64,000 bases of DNA from Yoonia sp. BS5-3 (GCF_038069655.2 NZ_CP150951.2:186001-250000); one strand, 5' to 3'. Positions 8,960-17,047 are shown, numbered from the stretch's first letter. Program-made: numbers and translations. Notes: generated from the sequence alone by a model not told the origin.

Positions 8960-9403
8960 TTAGCCCCGATCAGTACGCCGTTCACGGTTGCCCATTGTTT
9001 CTTGCGCCGCGTCAAACTCTGCCTGCGTAATCATCCCATCGCCGTCGGCATCGACACGTTCGAACATCCGCGCCGCACGATCACCGTCGCGCTGTGGCAA
9101 TTCGGCTTGTTGCAGCAGGCCGTCTTCGTTTTCGTCAAACCGTTCTAGCATTCGCGTCGCACGTTCTGCATTGCGGCCTTCTGCCGCTGCGATCAGTTCT
9201 TCTGCGGAAAATGCCCCGTCACCATCGGTGTCGGTCTGGGTAAACCGATCAGCGCTGCGCGCCTCAATTTCGGCCAGGGTAATGCTGCCATCGCCATCGG
9301 TATCCATGGCACTGAAATCCGGCCGCTTGCGCCCTTCTTGGGCCGCTGCTGCTGTCATTACCAAGCCTGCCATCAGGGCAGCTGTCAAAATCTTCGTCTT
9401 CAT
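8960..9403 (-). CDS. Secreted EF-hand (calmodulin-like) protein
   Basis: 147 residues with a Sec signal peptide (about 1-21, ending TAAAAQE). Four EF-hand loops can be read: DTDGDGSITLAE, DTDGDGAFSAEE, DENEDGLLQQAE and DADGDGMITQAE. Three are canonical calcium-binding loops. The third is less regular but keeps its acidic ends. It should bind calcium in the periplasm. It is first in a same-strand series leading to the ECF sigma gene, so it may be the sensor or a target of that module. AGGAAGAG lies just before the ATG. Confidence 0.85.
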   Translation of the reverse strand: MKTKILTAALMAGLVMTAAAAQEGRKRPDFSAMDTDGDGSITLAEIEARSADRFTQTDTDGDGAFSAEELIAAAEGRNAERATRMLERFDENEDGLLQQAELPQRDGDRAARMFERVDADGDGMITQAEFDAAQETMGNRERRTDRG

Positions 9404-9568
9404 TGCTCTTCCTATTTTTGTTTTTGCAGCTTTCTTGCTGCTGACCCCTTTTCAACGCCACCGCTTCGTGTTTCCGTCGCTTGGCCTGCAATTTTCTTTG
9501 CAAAACATCCTCATTCCCCTTTTCCAAAAGGGAATGCGCCCCATCTAGGGAAGAGATTGGAAAACGAT

Positions 9569-9964
9569 ATGTCTGACCTAACCGCCCAAATGCCGGATCG
9601 GCCCGCCCGTCCTGCAATGATCAATGGCCTCAAGTGTCGCTGCCCGAAATGCGGTGAGGCCCCGCTATACAGCGGCTTTCTGAAGGTCACGCATACCTGC
9701 CCGAATTGTCACGAAGAGCTGCATCATCATCGCGCAGATGATGGCCCCGCTTATCTGACCATTCTGATCGTGGCCCATATTGTCGGCTTTGCAATGCATA
9801 TCATGTGGGTGGCGATCCGGCCGGACCCGCTGATGATGGCCCTGGTGATCACTTTTGGCGCAGTGGGGCTGTCGCTATTGATGCTTCCACGCGTCAAAGG
9901 TTTGATCGTCGCTATTCAATGGGCACGCCGAATGCATGGCTTTGGCCATACGGCGCACCAATAG
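9569..9964 (+). CDS. DUF983 family membrane protein
   Basis: 131 residues from ATG with a GGAAAACG stretch upstream. The N-terminal cytoplasmic part carries two zinc-ribbon-like CxxC pairs (CRCPKCGEAPLY and CPNCHEEL). Two transmembrane segments follow (YLTILIVAHIVGFAMHIMW and MMALVITFGAVGLSLLMLP), then a basic tail. This is the DUF983 layout; function is unknown. The NUDIX gene starts 10 bp downstream in the same direction, so the two are probably co-transcribed. The open frame extends far upstream, but no family-like sequence is present there. Confidence 0.85.
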   Translation: MSDLTAQMPDRPARPAMINGLKCRCPKCGEAPLYSGFLKVTHTCPNCHEELHHHRADDGPAYLTILIVAHIVGFAMHIMWVAIRPDPLMMALVITFGAVGLSLLMLPRVKGLIVAIQWARRMHGFGHTAHQ

Positions 9965-9974
9965 AAAGACCCCG

Positions 9975-10655
9975 ATGGAGACCGCCCCCCCAATTCGTGA
10001 CGCCGCAACTGTAATCGTACTGCGCAACGCGCAGACCAAGCCCTCTGTTCTGATGGGGCAACGCGGTGCCTCTGCCGCATTCATGCCGGGCAAATTCGTT
10101 TTTCCCGGTGGCGCCGTTGATCAAAACGATCATCATGTGCCGCTGACCCCGCTTTCTGGCACGGACGAAACCCGGCTTGCCGAAGAAAGCGCGTTACCGC
10201 CTGCCGCCATCGTCGCCGCAGGCATCCGCGAGTTGTGGGAAGAAACCGGGCAAATCCTAGGAGCGGCTGCAAATTGGCCCGACGCCCCGCAGGGCTGGCG
10301 CGGTTTTGCGGCGACCGGCCATCAACCTAATGGCACCGCGTGCCGTTTTGTTTTTCGCGCCGTCACCCCCCAAGGCCGCCCGCGCCGTTTTGATGCCCGT
10401 TTTCTTTTGGCCGATGCTGCCGATCTTGTGACCGACCCGGATGATTTTTCCCGGGCCGAAAATGAGCTGGACCATCTGCAATGGGTCCGGCTTGATGACG
10501 CGCGCAGCTTTGATCTGCCTTTTATTACCCAGGTTGTACTGGCCGAACTGATCACCAATCTTGACCGCAATTGCCCCCCTACCGCCATTCCGTTTTTTCG
10601 CAATGATGATGAGGCCCACCTGATCAGCCGTCTTGGCGGCAAGGCCATCCTTTAA
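9975..10655 (+). CDS. NUDIX hydrolase
   Basis: 226 residues from an ATG 10 bp after the DUF983 gene. The Nudix box is near 75-95: AGIRELWEETGQIL, with the conserved REXXEE core read as RELWEE. The upstream PGKFVFPGGAVDQND segment matches NUDIX hydrolases of the CoA/NADH pyrophosphatase-like type, which hydrolyse nucleoside diphosphate-X compounds. The C-terminal half (LQWVRLDDARSFDLP) is typical of this longer alphaproteobacterial group. It is convergent with the EamA transporter gene (3 bp apart). Substrate is not determinable. Confidence 0.83.
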   Translation: METAPPIRDAATVIVLRNAQTKPSVLMGQRGASAAFMPGKFVFPGGAVDQNDHHVPLTPLSGTDETRLAEESALPPAAIVAAGIRELWEETGQILGAAANWPDAPQGWRGFAATGHQPNGTACRFVFRAVTPQGRPRRFDARFLLADAADLVTDPDDFSRAENELDHLQWVRLDDARSFDLPFITQVVLAELITNLDRNCPPTAIPFFRNDDEAHLISRLGGKAIL

Positions 10656-10658
10656 AGA

Positions 10659-11561
10659 TCAGGTCACCAGTACCAGCAGGACAATGCTACCCGTCAACAG
10701 GCCCAACCCCTGCCATTCGCGCGCGCTGACCCTTTCCCCAAAGACAAATGCACCGATGATTAGCGAAAACAGCAGCTCTACCTGCCCAACTGCATTCACA
10801 TAAGCTGCGTTTTGCATGGTGAAAGCCGTGAACCAGAAGATCGATCCGATCATGCTGGTTAGTCCCACCAGTCCTGCGACCCGCCAAGACCGCAGGACAG
10901 AGGTAATCTGCCCCCGTTCCCGCCAAGCCAGCCATAATGCCATGCCAATAGTCTGAAATGCTGTCACGCAGGCCAGCGTGATGATCGCCCGGTAAAACAC
11001 ATCACCGTCACCCAAGGACAAGGATGCCCCCCGATAGCCATTGCCGGAAATCCCAAACAGAATACCCGCCCCAATGCCCAGCGCTGTGGCCCGGTTGAAG
11101 ATCCGCTGATGCCATGGCCCGGTTCCCCCCGGAGGATCAGACAGCAGCAGAACCCCTGCCAGCCCGACGCACATTGCGAAGATAGCCCAGAAGGTGAACA
11201 TATCCCCCAAGATGACAAAGCCGAACAAAGCGCTCAGCAGGACTTCGGTCTTTTTGAATGTGATCCCAACCGCAAAATTGCGATGCGCGAACAGCGAAAC
11301 AACACACATCGTCGCCAAAATCTGTGAGGTCCCACCGATCAGGACATATGGCCAGAACTGCGCGGGGATTTGCGGCGCACCCTGCCCGCTATAAAGCGCA
11401 TAGCAGGTTGCGATCACCGCCACCAAAGGCGAGGAATAGATGAACCGTGCAAAGGTCGCCCCCGCCGTCGACAGCGCCATGGATTTCAACTGTTTTTGCA
11501 ACATAAAACGCAGTGTTTGCGCGCCCGCTGCCGCAAGTGTGATCAGTATCCAGGGTTCCAT
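10659..11561 (-). CDS. EamA/DMT-family transporter
   Basis: 300 residues from ATG (MEPWILITLAAAG), with AGGG five bases upstream; a GTG two codons earlier is the alternative. About ten hydrophobic segments form two EamA repeats, and the second ends near VGQVELLFSLIIGAFVFGE, a hallmark of the drug/metabolite transporter superfamily. It acts in the inner membrane, and the transported compound is unknown. The desaturase gene lies just upstream on the same strand (24 bp), so co-transcription is likely. Confidence 0.83.
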   Translation of the reverse strand: MEPWILITLAAAGAQTLRFMLQKQLKSMALSTAGATFARFIYSSPLVAVIATCYALYSGQGAPQIPAQFWPYVLIGGTSQILATMCVVSLFAHRNFAVGITFKKTEVLLSALFGFVILGDMFTFWAIFAMCVGLAGVLLLSDPPGGTGPWHQRIFNRATALGIGAGILFGISGNGYRGASLSLGDGDVFYRAIITLACVTAFQTIGMALWLAWRERGQITSVLRSWRVAGLVGLTSMIGSIFWFTAFTMQNAAYVNAVGQVELLFSLIIGAFVFGERVSAREWQGLGLLTGSIVLLVLVT

Positions 11562-11584
11562 GCGCACCCTATGCCTGCAATTGG

Positions 11585-12472
11585 CTATCTGCGCCAGAGC
11601 GGATGCGCGACCGGGTCTTTGGCCTTCCAGAAATACTGCCGCATGATTGCCCCGTAAGACCGATACAGATAACCGCCATTGCGCCGTTGATAGTAGTCCT
11701 TCCGCGCAAGATATAGATCAGGCAGCGCGTACCAGGGCACCTTGGGATGCATATGATGGACCACGTGCAGGTTATTGTTCAGAAACAAGAAAGCGAAGAA
11801 ACCGCGATCTTCGATAATGACGCTCCGCCCGCCAGCGCATTGGTGCGCCTGATGTTCCAGAAACGTGCGTAGTTTCAGCAGGGCCAATCCCAAATAAACC
11901 GCAATCAGATAGGCCCACATTGGAAAAGATGCGGCCTGAATGACAAAAAGCACCGCAAGAACGCCTGGAATATGCCAAAGCCATCCACGCGCAATGGTGG
12001 GCGTCCGCTGTTGCCATTCCATGCGCATAAATCCGATGACGCCAATCACCGGCCCCAGCACTAACCGGCCCAAAAGCGTGTTATTGAACAATAGTATTTT
12101 GCGCAGGGCCCGGGGCAGGCCTTGCCATTCTGCGGGGTCCAGAAAGTTGGACTCTGGGTCGTCAAAAGGGTCTGTCAGGCGGATATCACTGTGATGCGCC
12201 AAATGGGTCGCTTTGAACCGCAAATAGGGAATGAAAAGCGCCAGGGGCGCGGCAACCAACGCATCATTGAGCCCTTGCCAGCGAAAGGGATGACCGTGGA
12301 TCGCCTCATGTTGCAATGACGCATGAAAGGCGATCAGCACCCCAAGGCACGGGATCGCGAGTGTTGTTGGCAGCCACCACATGGCGGCGCCCCAAAGCCC
12401 GTAGCAGGTTGTAATAAGGATGAATGTTGGCCATTCAACGATGGCCCTTGGCGTGATTTTTTTCTGATCCAT
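11585..12472 (-). CDS. Membrane fatty acid desaturase family protein
   Basis: 295 residues from ATG (MDQKKITPRA). The three histidine boxes of membrane di-iron desaturases are present: HEAIHGHP near 75, HLAHHSD near 112 and HVVHHMHP near 240, with hydrophobic segments between. It introduces double bonds into (or hydroxylates) lipid-linked acyl chains at the inner membrane, using O2 and an electron donor not encoded nearby. It is divergent from an XRE-type regulator gene, and the 82-bp spacer contains inverted repeats that could control both. The exact regiospecificity is unknown. Confidence 0.82.
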   Translation of the reverse strand: MDQKKITPRAIVEWPTFILITTCYGLWGAAMWWLPTTLAIPCLGVLIAFHASLQHEAIHGHPFRWQGLNDALVAAPLALFIPYLRFKATHLAHHSDIRLTDPFDDPESNFLDPAEWQGLPRALRKILLFNNTLLGRLVLGPVIGVIGFMRMEWQQRTPTIARGWLWHIPGVLAVLFVIQAASFPMWAYLIAVYLGLALLKLRTFLEHQAHQCAGGRSVIIEDRGFFAFLFLNNNLHVVHHMHPKVPWYALPDLYLARKDYYQRRNGGYLYRSYGAIMRQYFWKAKDPVAHPLWRR

Positions 12473-12523
12473 GGCCAAGGTCTACGTCACCGCGGCGCGG
12501 TTGCGTATTCTGAGAATAGTTCA

Positions 12524-12538
12524 CAAAATGCAATTTTG
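12524..12538. promoter_or_regulatory. Inverted repeat in divergent promoter region
   Basis: CAAAAT-GCA-ATTTTG, perfect 6-bp arms, midway between the desaturase and XRE-regulator starts. A second imperfect dyad (TTTTCACC / GGTGATAAAA, about 12544-12565) overlaps the regulator start. Position and symmetry suggest binding sites for the XRE regulator acting on itself and the desaturase. Binding is inferred, not shown. Confidence 0.4.
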
Positions 12539-12554
12539 GTGCTATTTTCACCTG

Positions 12555-13415
12555 ATGGTGATAAAAATAAACAAACTGGATCGCGCTGCGTTGTTTCGTG
12601 ACAGGCTATCAGCCGCGATGGCCAAAACCGGTATCTCGCAGACTGCGCTTGCACGCGATGCAGGGGTCGACCGTTCGACACTCTCACAGCTTCTCAAAGA
12701 CACGGGCGCACGCCTTCCAAATGCGCAATTGGTGGCAGAGGTTGCTGCTGTGCTTGGCGTTAGTGCCGACTGGCTGTTGGGGCTTTCAGATCGCCCTGAG
12801 CAGGCTGCCGATCTTGTCGCGACGGCCATTTCAATGACCGAAGCCTCACGTACCATGGTTGATGACAAGATCTTTGCCTGGCATCAGGAAGCCGCTGGCT
12901 ACAAGATACGACATGTGCCCTCTGGCTTGCCGGATATGTTGAAAACGCCGGATATGCTGCGCTGGGAATATGCGCCGTCTCTTGGAAAAACGATTGATCA
13001 AGCCATTGGGGCCAGCACCGATAGGCTGAACTGGATGCGCGGCGCCCAGTCGGATTATGAGATCGCGATCCCTTTGGCCGAACTTGACGCATTTTCCCGG
13101 GCCGAGGGCAATTACACCGGTCTACCCGCCCCCACCCGCCTTGCGCAGTTGCATCAGTTCCGCGATCTGCATCAGCAGCTGTACCCGTCGCTGCGGCTTC
13201 ATCTTTTTGATCAACGCCAGCTTTATTCTGCCCCGGTCACCGTTTTCGGCCCGCTGCTTGCTGCGATCTATATTGGGCAAAACTATCTGGTTTTTCGCGA
13301 CACCGAGCGGGTGATGGCAATCACCCGGCATTTTGATCAACTGGTAAGGGCCGCCAAGATCGGCCAACGGGATATGGCCACCTATTTTGATGATCTTATC
13401 GCATTGGTGGATTAA
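12555..13415 (+). CDS. XRE-family transcriptional regulator with large C-terminal domain
   Basis: 286 residues from the ATG preceding VIKINKLDRAALF; the frame is open 28 codons further up to an ATG at 12471, but that would overlap the divergent desaturase start. A helix-turn-helix lies at about 22-75 (MAKTGISQTALARDAGVDRS, then LSQLLKDTG and VLGVSADWLLGLSDRPEQ). The remaining 200 residues are a soluble ligand or dimer domain of no named family that I recognise. The divergent desaturase suggests control of membrane lipid desaturation. Confidence 0.78.
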   Translation: MVIKINKLDRAALFRDRLSAAMAKTGISQTALARDAGVDRSTLSQLLKDTGARLPNAQLVAEVAAVLGVSADWLLGLSDRPEQAADLVATAISMTEASRTMVDDKIFAWHQEAAGYKIRHVPSGLPDMLKTPDMLRWEYAPSLGKTIDQAIGASTDRLNWMRGAQSDYEIAIPLAELDAFSRAEGNYTGLPAPTRLAQLHQFRDLHQQLYPSLRLHLFDQRQLYSAPVTVFGPLLAAIYIGQNYLVFRDTERVMAITRHFDQLVRAAKIGQRDMATYFDDLIALVD

Positions 13416-13893
13416 CGGCTGCCAACCGCCTTGCCTGCCCCTTCGGGCAGCGGCAGCGCCGCATGCGCCGTTGCGATCTGCCCAAGCGTCCGCGCGATAT
13501 GCCCTGCCGGGTCCGAAGCCCGCCGTGTTTCCAGACTGACATGGATCAGCATATGCTCACCCGTGGCCAATCCACGGTCCCCATCAAACATCCGGTGAAA
13601 CAGATGCATCTTCTTGCCAGCGCCCGCCAATACTTGCGTTTCGATCCTGATCTGGGTGCCTGCATGGACTTCATCAAGATGCCGGATATGGGTCTCAGCA
13701 GTGAAGTAGCTGGCGCCCGTTGCGATGTAAGACGGTAACGCCACATCAGACAGTCCAGGCAAAGATATGCGCGCATTCGCGATCACTTCGCCGATTTGCG
13801 CGCGGCCTCCGGGTCAGGATCAAAGACCCTGACATCCCACCCCATCAACAAGAACCGGGCCGCCCAGCCCCCGCCGATAACAGCTGCGACGTG
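13412..13893 (-). pseudogene. Internally deleted, frameshifted L-carnitine dehydrogenase/betainyl-CoA thioesterase remnant
   Basis: The 5' part (13893 downwards) translates as VAAVIGGGWAARFLLMGWD, then VRVFDPDPEAARK, the NAD-binding start of L-carnitine dehydrogenase. A single missing A after GCGCGCAA shifts the frame. The next frame (from 13786) gives MIANARISLPGLSDVALP, still dehydrogenase N-terminus. It then runs directly into SYIATGASYFTAETHIRHLD, the middle of the fused hot-dog thioesterase, and on to a normal C-terminus. About 300 or more residues between, including the dehydrogenase catalytic part and the thioesterase's N-terminus, are missing. The typical double-glycine Rossmann loop also looks shortened. 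It can no longer oxidise carnitine; the residual 124-residue thioesterase-like frame is unlikely to be functional. Confidence 0.8.
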
Positions 13894-13906
13894 CCCGGTC
13901 GTGGGG

Positions 13907-14152
13907 CTAGGTTGCCGCGTTGGACGGGTTGTTAAACTCATCCACCGGCTGCGGCTCGCCCCGGACAGATGGATCGCAGGCGATCATTGACGTATTTGCA
14001 TCGCGAATAATGAGCCCGCCGCGCGAACGACAATCTTCAAAAGTCATACGTCCGCCGATCACCATAAATTCCTGGGCGCCGCTGCCACCGCCAAACCCGC
14101 CACCTTCACATGCGGATAGGACCATCACAAACCCAAAAGCCAATCTTTTCAT
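13907..14152 (-). CDS. Small hypothetical lipoprotein
   Basis: 81 residues with a lipoprotein signal: a short hydrophobic stretch then LSAC, so Cys15 should be lipidated. The mature part is glycine-rich then polar (MTFEDCRSRGGLII), with two further Cys that could pair. Its ATG overlaps the lipocalin stop by 4 bases, so they are translationally coupled. No family is recognised. It stays intact although the flanking carnitine genes of the same operon are broken. Confidence 0.7.
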   Translation of the reverse strand: MKRLAFGFVMVLSACEGGGFGGGSGAQEFMVIGGRMTFEDCRSRGGLIIRDANTSMIACDPSVRGEPQPVDEFNNPSNAAT

Positions 14153-14667
14153 TGGGAAACCTCCTCTAAGCGGCTCAGATCGTAGCCGTTGAATTCCAAA
14201 ACATCCCGGGCTGCGTCCAGACGATCCCGCCGGATTGTCGGGGCCCGGTTCAATATCCAGCCAGACCGCCCATTCGGCGTGCCCACAACGGCTGTGTTAT
14301 AATCTTCATCGGTCCACAAGACCCAATAATCCGCAGCCACAAAGGGGACCGAGGCAAAACGCACCTTCAGGCGCCCCGGGCCGACAATTTCAGCCGTGCC
14401 CGTGATGCGCGATTTTTCTGCCCCATCCGCGTCGCGGCAGATATTCAGAACCGATAACAGCCCGTCCTCGCGCAGTTGATATTCGGCTGTAACGCCCACG
14501 CAGCCCGCCTCAAACGGGACAGGAAAACGGGCGACCTCATACCAAACGCCGACATAGCGTTCGGGTTCGAAAAGTGCTTTGGACGCGATCGGCGTTTCAG
14601 TGTCGCGGTAGACTTCAAAGGTCCCGCAACCGGCGAGCAGCAGCAAAGCGACGAAAACAGCTCTCAT
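14149..14667 (-). CDS. blc: Lipocalin family lipoprotein (Blc-like)
   Basis: 172 residues with a lipoprotein signal (LLLAGC, lipidated Cys14). Lipocalin motifs are the first block YVGVWYEVARFP (GxW) near 39 and the last block GWILNRAPTI near 136. Bacterial lipocalins of this type sit in the outer membrane and bind lysophospholipid or fatty acyl ligands. Its start overlaps the stop of the BKACE remnant (ATGA) and its stop overlaps the next lipoprotein start, so it was part of the carnitine operon and remains intact. Confidence 0.87.
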   Translation of the reverse strand: MRAVFVALLLLAGCGTFEVYRDTETPIASKALFEPERYVGVWYEVARFPVPFEAGCVGVTAEYQLREDGLLSVLNICRDADGAEKSRITGTAEIVGPGRLKVRFASVPFVAADYWVLWTDEDYNTAVVGTPNGRSGWILNRAPTIRRDRLDAARDVLEFNGYDLSRLEEVSQ

Positions 14668-14792
14668 GCCGTCACCTGCGCTTGCTTTTGCAGTCCAAGC
14701 TTGGCGCGCACCCGATCGGGGCCATCTGCGGGCGCCCCAGAGCCGGTTACGGCGCAGGTGATAAAGACCTCACGGTTCATCTGTAGTGGCAT
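14664..14792 (-). pseudogene. 42-codon remnant of a beta-keto acid cleavage enzyme (BKACE, dehydrocarnitine-type)
   Basis: ATG with a good AAGGGGAG site opens a 42-codon frame. Its first 19 residues, MPLQMNREVFITCAVTGSG, are the conserved BKACE N-terminus. The last 20 or so (DRVRAKLGLQKQAQVTA) look like that family's C-terminus. Nearly all of the roughly 300-residue TIM barrel has been removed by an in-frame deletion. The stop overlaps the lipocalin start. BKACE enzymes of carnitine pathways convert dehydrocarnitine plus acetyl-CoA to betainyl-CoA and acetoacetate. Sited next to the carnitine dehydrogenase relic, this was probably its partner. The N-terminal match is clear; the C-terminal one is an inference. 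Confidence 0.7.
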
Positions 14793-14956
14793 CAACGTGC
14801 TCCCCTTACCTCGTGGTCAATAGATCGGTCTTCGGGTGAAATCCAGACCCCACGCAAACGACAATCCTTGACAGCAGCGCGGTATCTCTGGCATCGGAAA
14901 GCGCATGAGCCACTTGATACAAATATCACCGGTTTATTTTACCAGCGCCATATAAC

Positions 14957-15006
14957 GGCGGCTGGTTCTTTCACGACATCCAAAACAAACAGCCGCCCGC
15001 AAGGGC
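14957..15006 (+). terminator. Hairpins upstream of the GNAT gene
   Basis: An 8-bp inverted repeat (GGCGGCTG at 14957-14964, CAGCCGCC at 14990-14997) and a partly overlapping GCCC-GCAA-GGGC hairpin followed by a T-rich tract (TGTTGTTTTTA). This looks like an intrinsic terminator on the + strand, though no intact + strand gene precedes it here. The rest of 14793-15051 shows no convincing gene. Confidence 0.4.
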
Positions 15007-15051
15007 CTGTTGTTTTTACGTGTTCTTGCCGGGCAAACGCAAGGACATGAC

Positions 15052-15507
15052 ATGACGGAAATTTCAGTTGATCTGGCAACCCCGCGCGATCTGCCGCGTA
15101 TCCAGACGCTTATACGCGCATTATCAGCCTTTCACGGCGATGATGCCCAAGTCACACTTGAGCAATTGCAGGCCGTGTTCTTTGGCACGCCTGCGCCCGC
15201 AATCGCCTTCGCCGCCAGACACAATGGACAGATCATCGGCTATGCAGGCGTGCTGAAAAAACTGTAAATTCACTCGGGCAGGCCCGGTTTTGACATTCAG
15301 CATCTTTACGTATGCGAAACCTATCGGGCACGCGGGGTGGGTCAGGCTTTGATCGCGGCGGTAAAAACCCATGTAGCAGCCGCAGGGGCCAAAGGTGTCA
15401 CCATCGGCACCGCCCCGGACAATAAATCAGCCCAGGCAGCCTATCGCGCGATGGGCCTGGAAGAAATCACAGATGCAGGGCCCCGGTTTTGGATTGAGAT
15501 ATCCTAG
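15052..15507 (+). pseudogene. GNAT-family N-acetyltransferase interrupted by an in-frame stop
   Basis: Good start (AGGA six bases before ATG) and N-terminal GNAT sequence to GYAGVLKKL, then TAA at 15265-15267. The same frame resumes at once with IHSGRPGFDIQHLYV and the acetyl-CoA motif RARGVGQALIAAV, ending normally with TAG at 15505. There is no shift of frame, so a single base substitution explains it. The full protein would be about 151 residues. As read it is a nonsense pseudogene; a sequencing error or stop read-through are the alternatives. It sits beside the decayed carnitine operon. Confidence 0.78.
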
Positions 15508-15509
15508 GG

Positions 15510-16553
15510 TCAATACGGCATGGGGTGCGCTTTGTGCAGGACATCGATCTGCGCAATCACCTCATCCGACAAATGCAGGTCTTTGCCCGCCAAAATATGC
15601 GCCAGTTGATCCGATGTTGTTGCCCCAAAGATCGCAGAGACTGGGAACGGCCGCGTCCGTTGCCAGGCCATGGCCATATGGACCGGGTCCAGTCCATGTT
15701 GCGCGGCCAGATCAAGATAGGCTTGTGTCACTGGCAAGGTCCGCGCGTTCATCCGCCCGCCCAGCTCGTTATTAAGCGACATGCGGCTGCCATCTGGGAT
15801 CACGCCGCCTTGGTATTTGCCAGTCAGCAGACCGCAGGCGAGCGGTGAGAAGGACAAGAGCGTGACATCCTCATTCACCGCCATCTCGGCCATGTCAGTG
15901 TCATAAAGGCGGCAAAGCAATGAGTATTCGTTCTGTACAGAAACCATACGCGGCAGGCCCGCAGCCTCTGCCTGATCAATCCATTTGATCATGCCCCAAG
16001 CACTTTCGTTCGACATCCCAATCGCACGGATCTTGCCTGCTTGCTGCGCCTCGCCCAGCGCCTCAAGCACGTCCATCATGTGATCGAGCGTATGTTGCCG
16101 GTTCTGGGCCGATGGATCGTAGCTCCAGTTCTGTCGGAACATATAAGAGCCGCGTACCGGCCAATGCATTTGGTAAAGATCAATAATATCTGTTTGCAGC
16201 CGCTTGAGCGAGGCATCGACAGTTTCGCGAATGACATCCCCATCATAGCCGCGCCCGTCGCGCACCCAGCCGGGGTTGTTGCCAGAAACTTTGGTGGCAA
16301 TCACGATATCGTCGCGCCGTCCGGTCTTGGCGATCCAATTGCCGATCACTTGTTCGGACAGGCCCACAGTTTCGGCGCTGATTGGATTTACCGGATACAT
16401 CTCGGCGGTATCAAGAAAGTTGATCCCTGCATCCAGCGCCATATCGATCTGGCTGTGCGCATCATCTTCAGGGGTTTGGTTGCCATAGGTCATCGTGCCC
16501 AAGCACCATTCACTGACCATGATACCCGAGCGGCCAAGGGGAAGTTTTTGCAT
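15510..16553 (-). CDS. Aldo/keto reductase (Tas-like)
   Basis: 347 residues. The AKR fold signatures are present: LPLGRSGIMVSEWCLGTMTYG at the start, DAGINFLDTAEMYP with the catalytic Asp-Tyr pair near 45-52, a lysine in IVIATKVSGN, and DIIDLYQMHWP. The NADPH-binding end is SAIFGATTSDQLAHIL. The insertion and length match the Tas/YghZ branch. It reduces aldehydes or ketones with NADPH in the cytosol, with broad or unknown substrate. It is convergent with the GNAT pseudogene. Confidence 0.87.
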   Translation of the reverse strand: MQKLPLGRSGIMVSEWCLGTMTYGNQTPEDDAHSQIDMALDAGINFLDTAEMYPVNPISAETVGLSEQVIGNWIAKTGRRDDIVIATKVSGNNPGWVRDGRGYDGDVIRETVDASLKRLQTDIIDLYQMHWPVRGSYMFRQNWSYDPSAQNRQHTLDHMMDVLEALGEAQQAGKIRAIGMSNESAWGMIKWIDQAEAAGLPRMVSVQNEYSLLCRLYDTDMAEMAVNEDVTLLSFSPLACGLLTGKYQGGVIPDGSRMSLNNELGGRMNARTLPVTQAYLDLAAQHGLDPVHMAMAWQRTRPFPVSAIFGATTSDQLAHILAGKDLHLSDEVIAQIDVLHKAHPMPY

Positions 16554-16681
16554 CTGTCTGCCTCAAAAAACGATTTTCTCGAAACTAACGCGCAAAAACA
16601 GACTGGCAAGGACCCATTGTGCCATTGAATGGCAGTCCTTACATCCTGCCAAGAACAACGGCGAAAGATGACCGACTGATT

Positions 16682-17017
16682 ATGATAAACGCGATTTGGC
16701 ACCATAAGACGTCAATTTTTGCAGCCATCGCGTTTACCGTTGCCTTGATCTTCATGGTCAAACCACCCGGCGCTGCCTCTTATGCATATGCGACTGTCGG
16801 GCAACCTCTTAAGACACATATCGTGGGATCTCGGTCGTCTGCATCGACAACCCATTGGCGCATCATGCTACGCGAACAAGATGTGACAATAAAAGCCATC
16901 ACTTTGACGCGGCCCATATCGACTGGGGACACTATTTGTGTCGCGTACTCAGATTATTGGCCAGAGGGGTTAAAGGCGCTGTATCAAGCTGATGAAGCAG
17001 ACTGCGAAAACACTTGA
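16682..17017 (+). CDS. Hypothetical protein with N-terminal membrane segment
   Basis: 111 residues from ATG (MINAIWHHKTS). One hydrophobic segment (SIFAAIAFTVALIFMV, about 10-26) acts as a signal or anchor. The rest is soluble, with three Cys near the C-terminus (DTICVAYSD and EADCEN). No family is recognised. Its composition is more AT-rich than its neighbours and there is no clear ribosome site, so it may be an acquired or decaying gene. Confidence 0.5.
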   Translation: MINAIWHHKTSIFAAIAFTVALIFMVKPPGAASYAYATVGQPLKTHIVGSRSSASTTHWRIMLREQDVTIKAITLTRPISTGDTICVAYSDYWPEGLKALYQADEADCENT

Positions 17018-17047
17018 TATTGTTAAGCCAAGACTGCGCATTTGAAT

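Noticed and set aside
13412..13786. Intact stand-alone thioesterase
   Set aside because: Its first 20 residues are dehydrogenase sequence and the hot-dog N-terminus is missing, so it is a deletion product.
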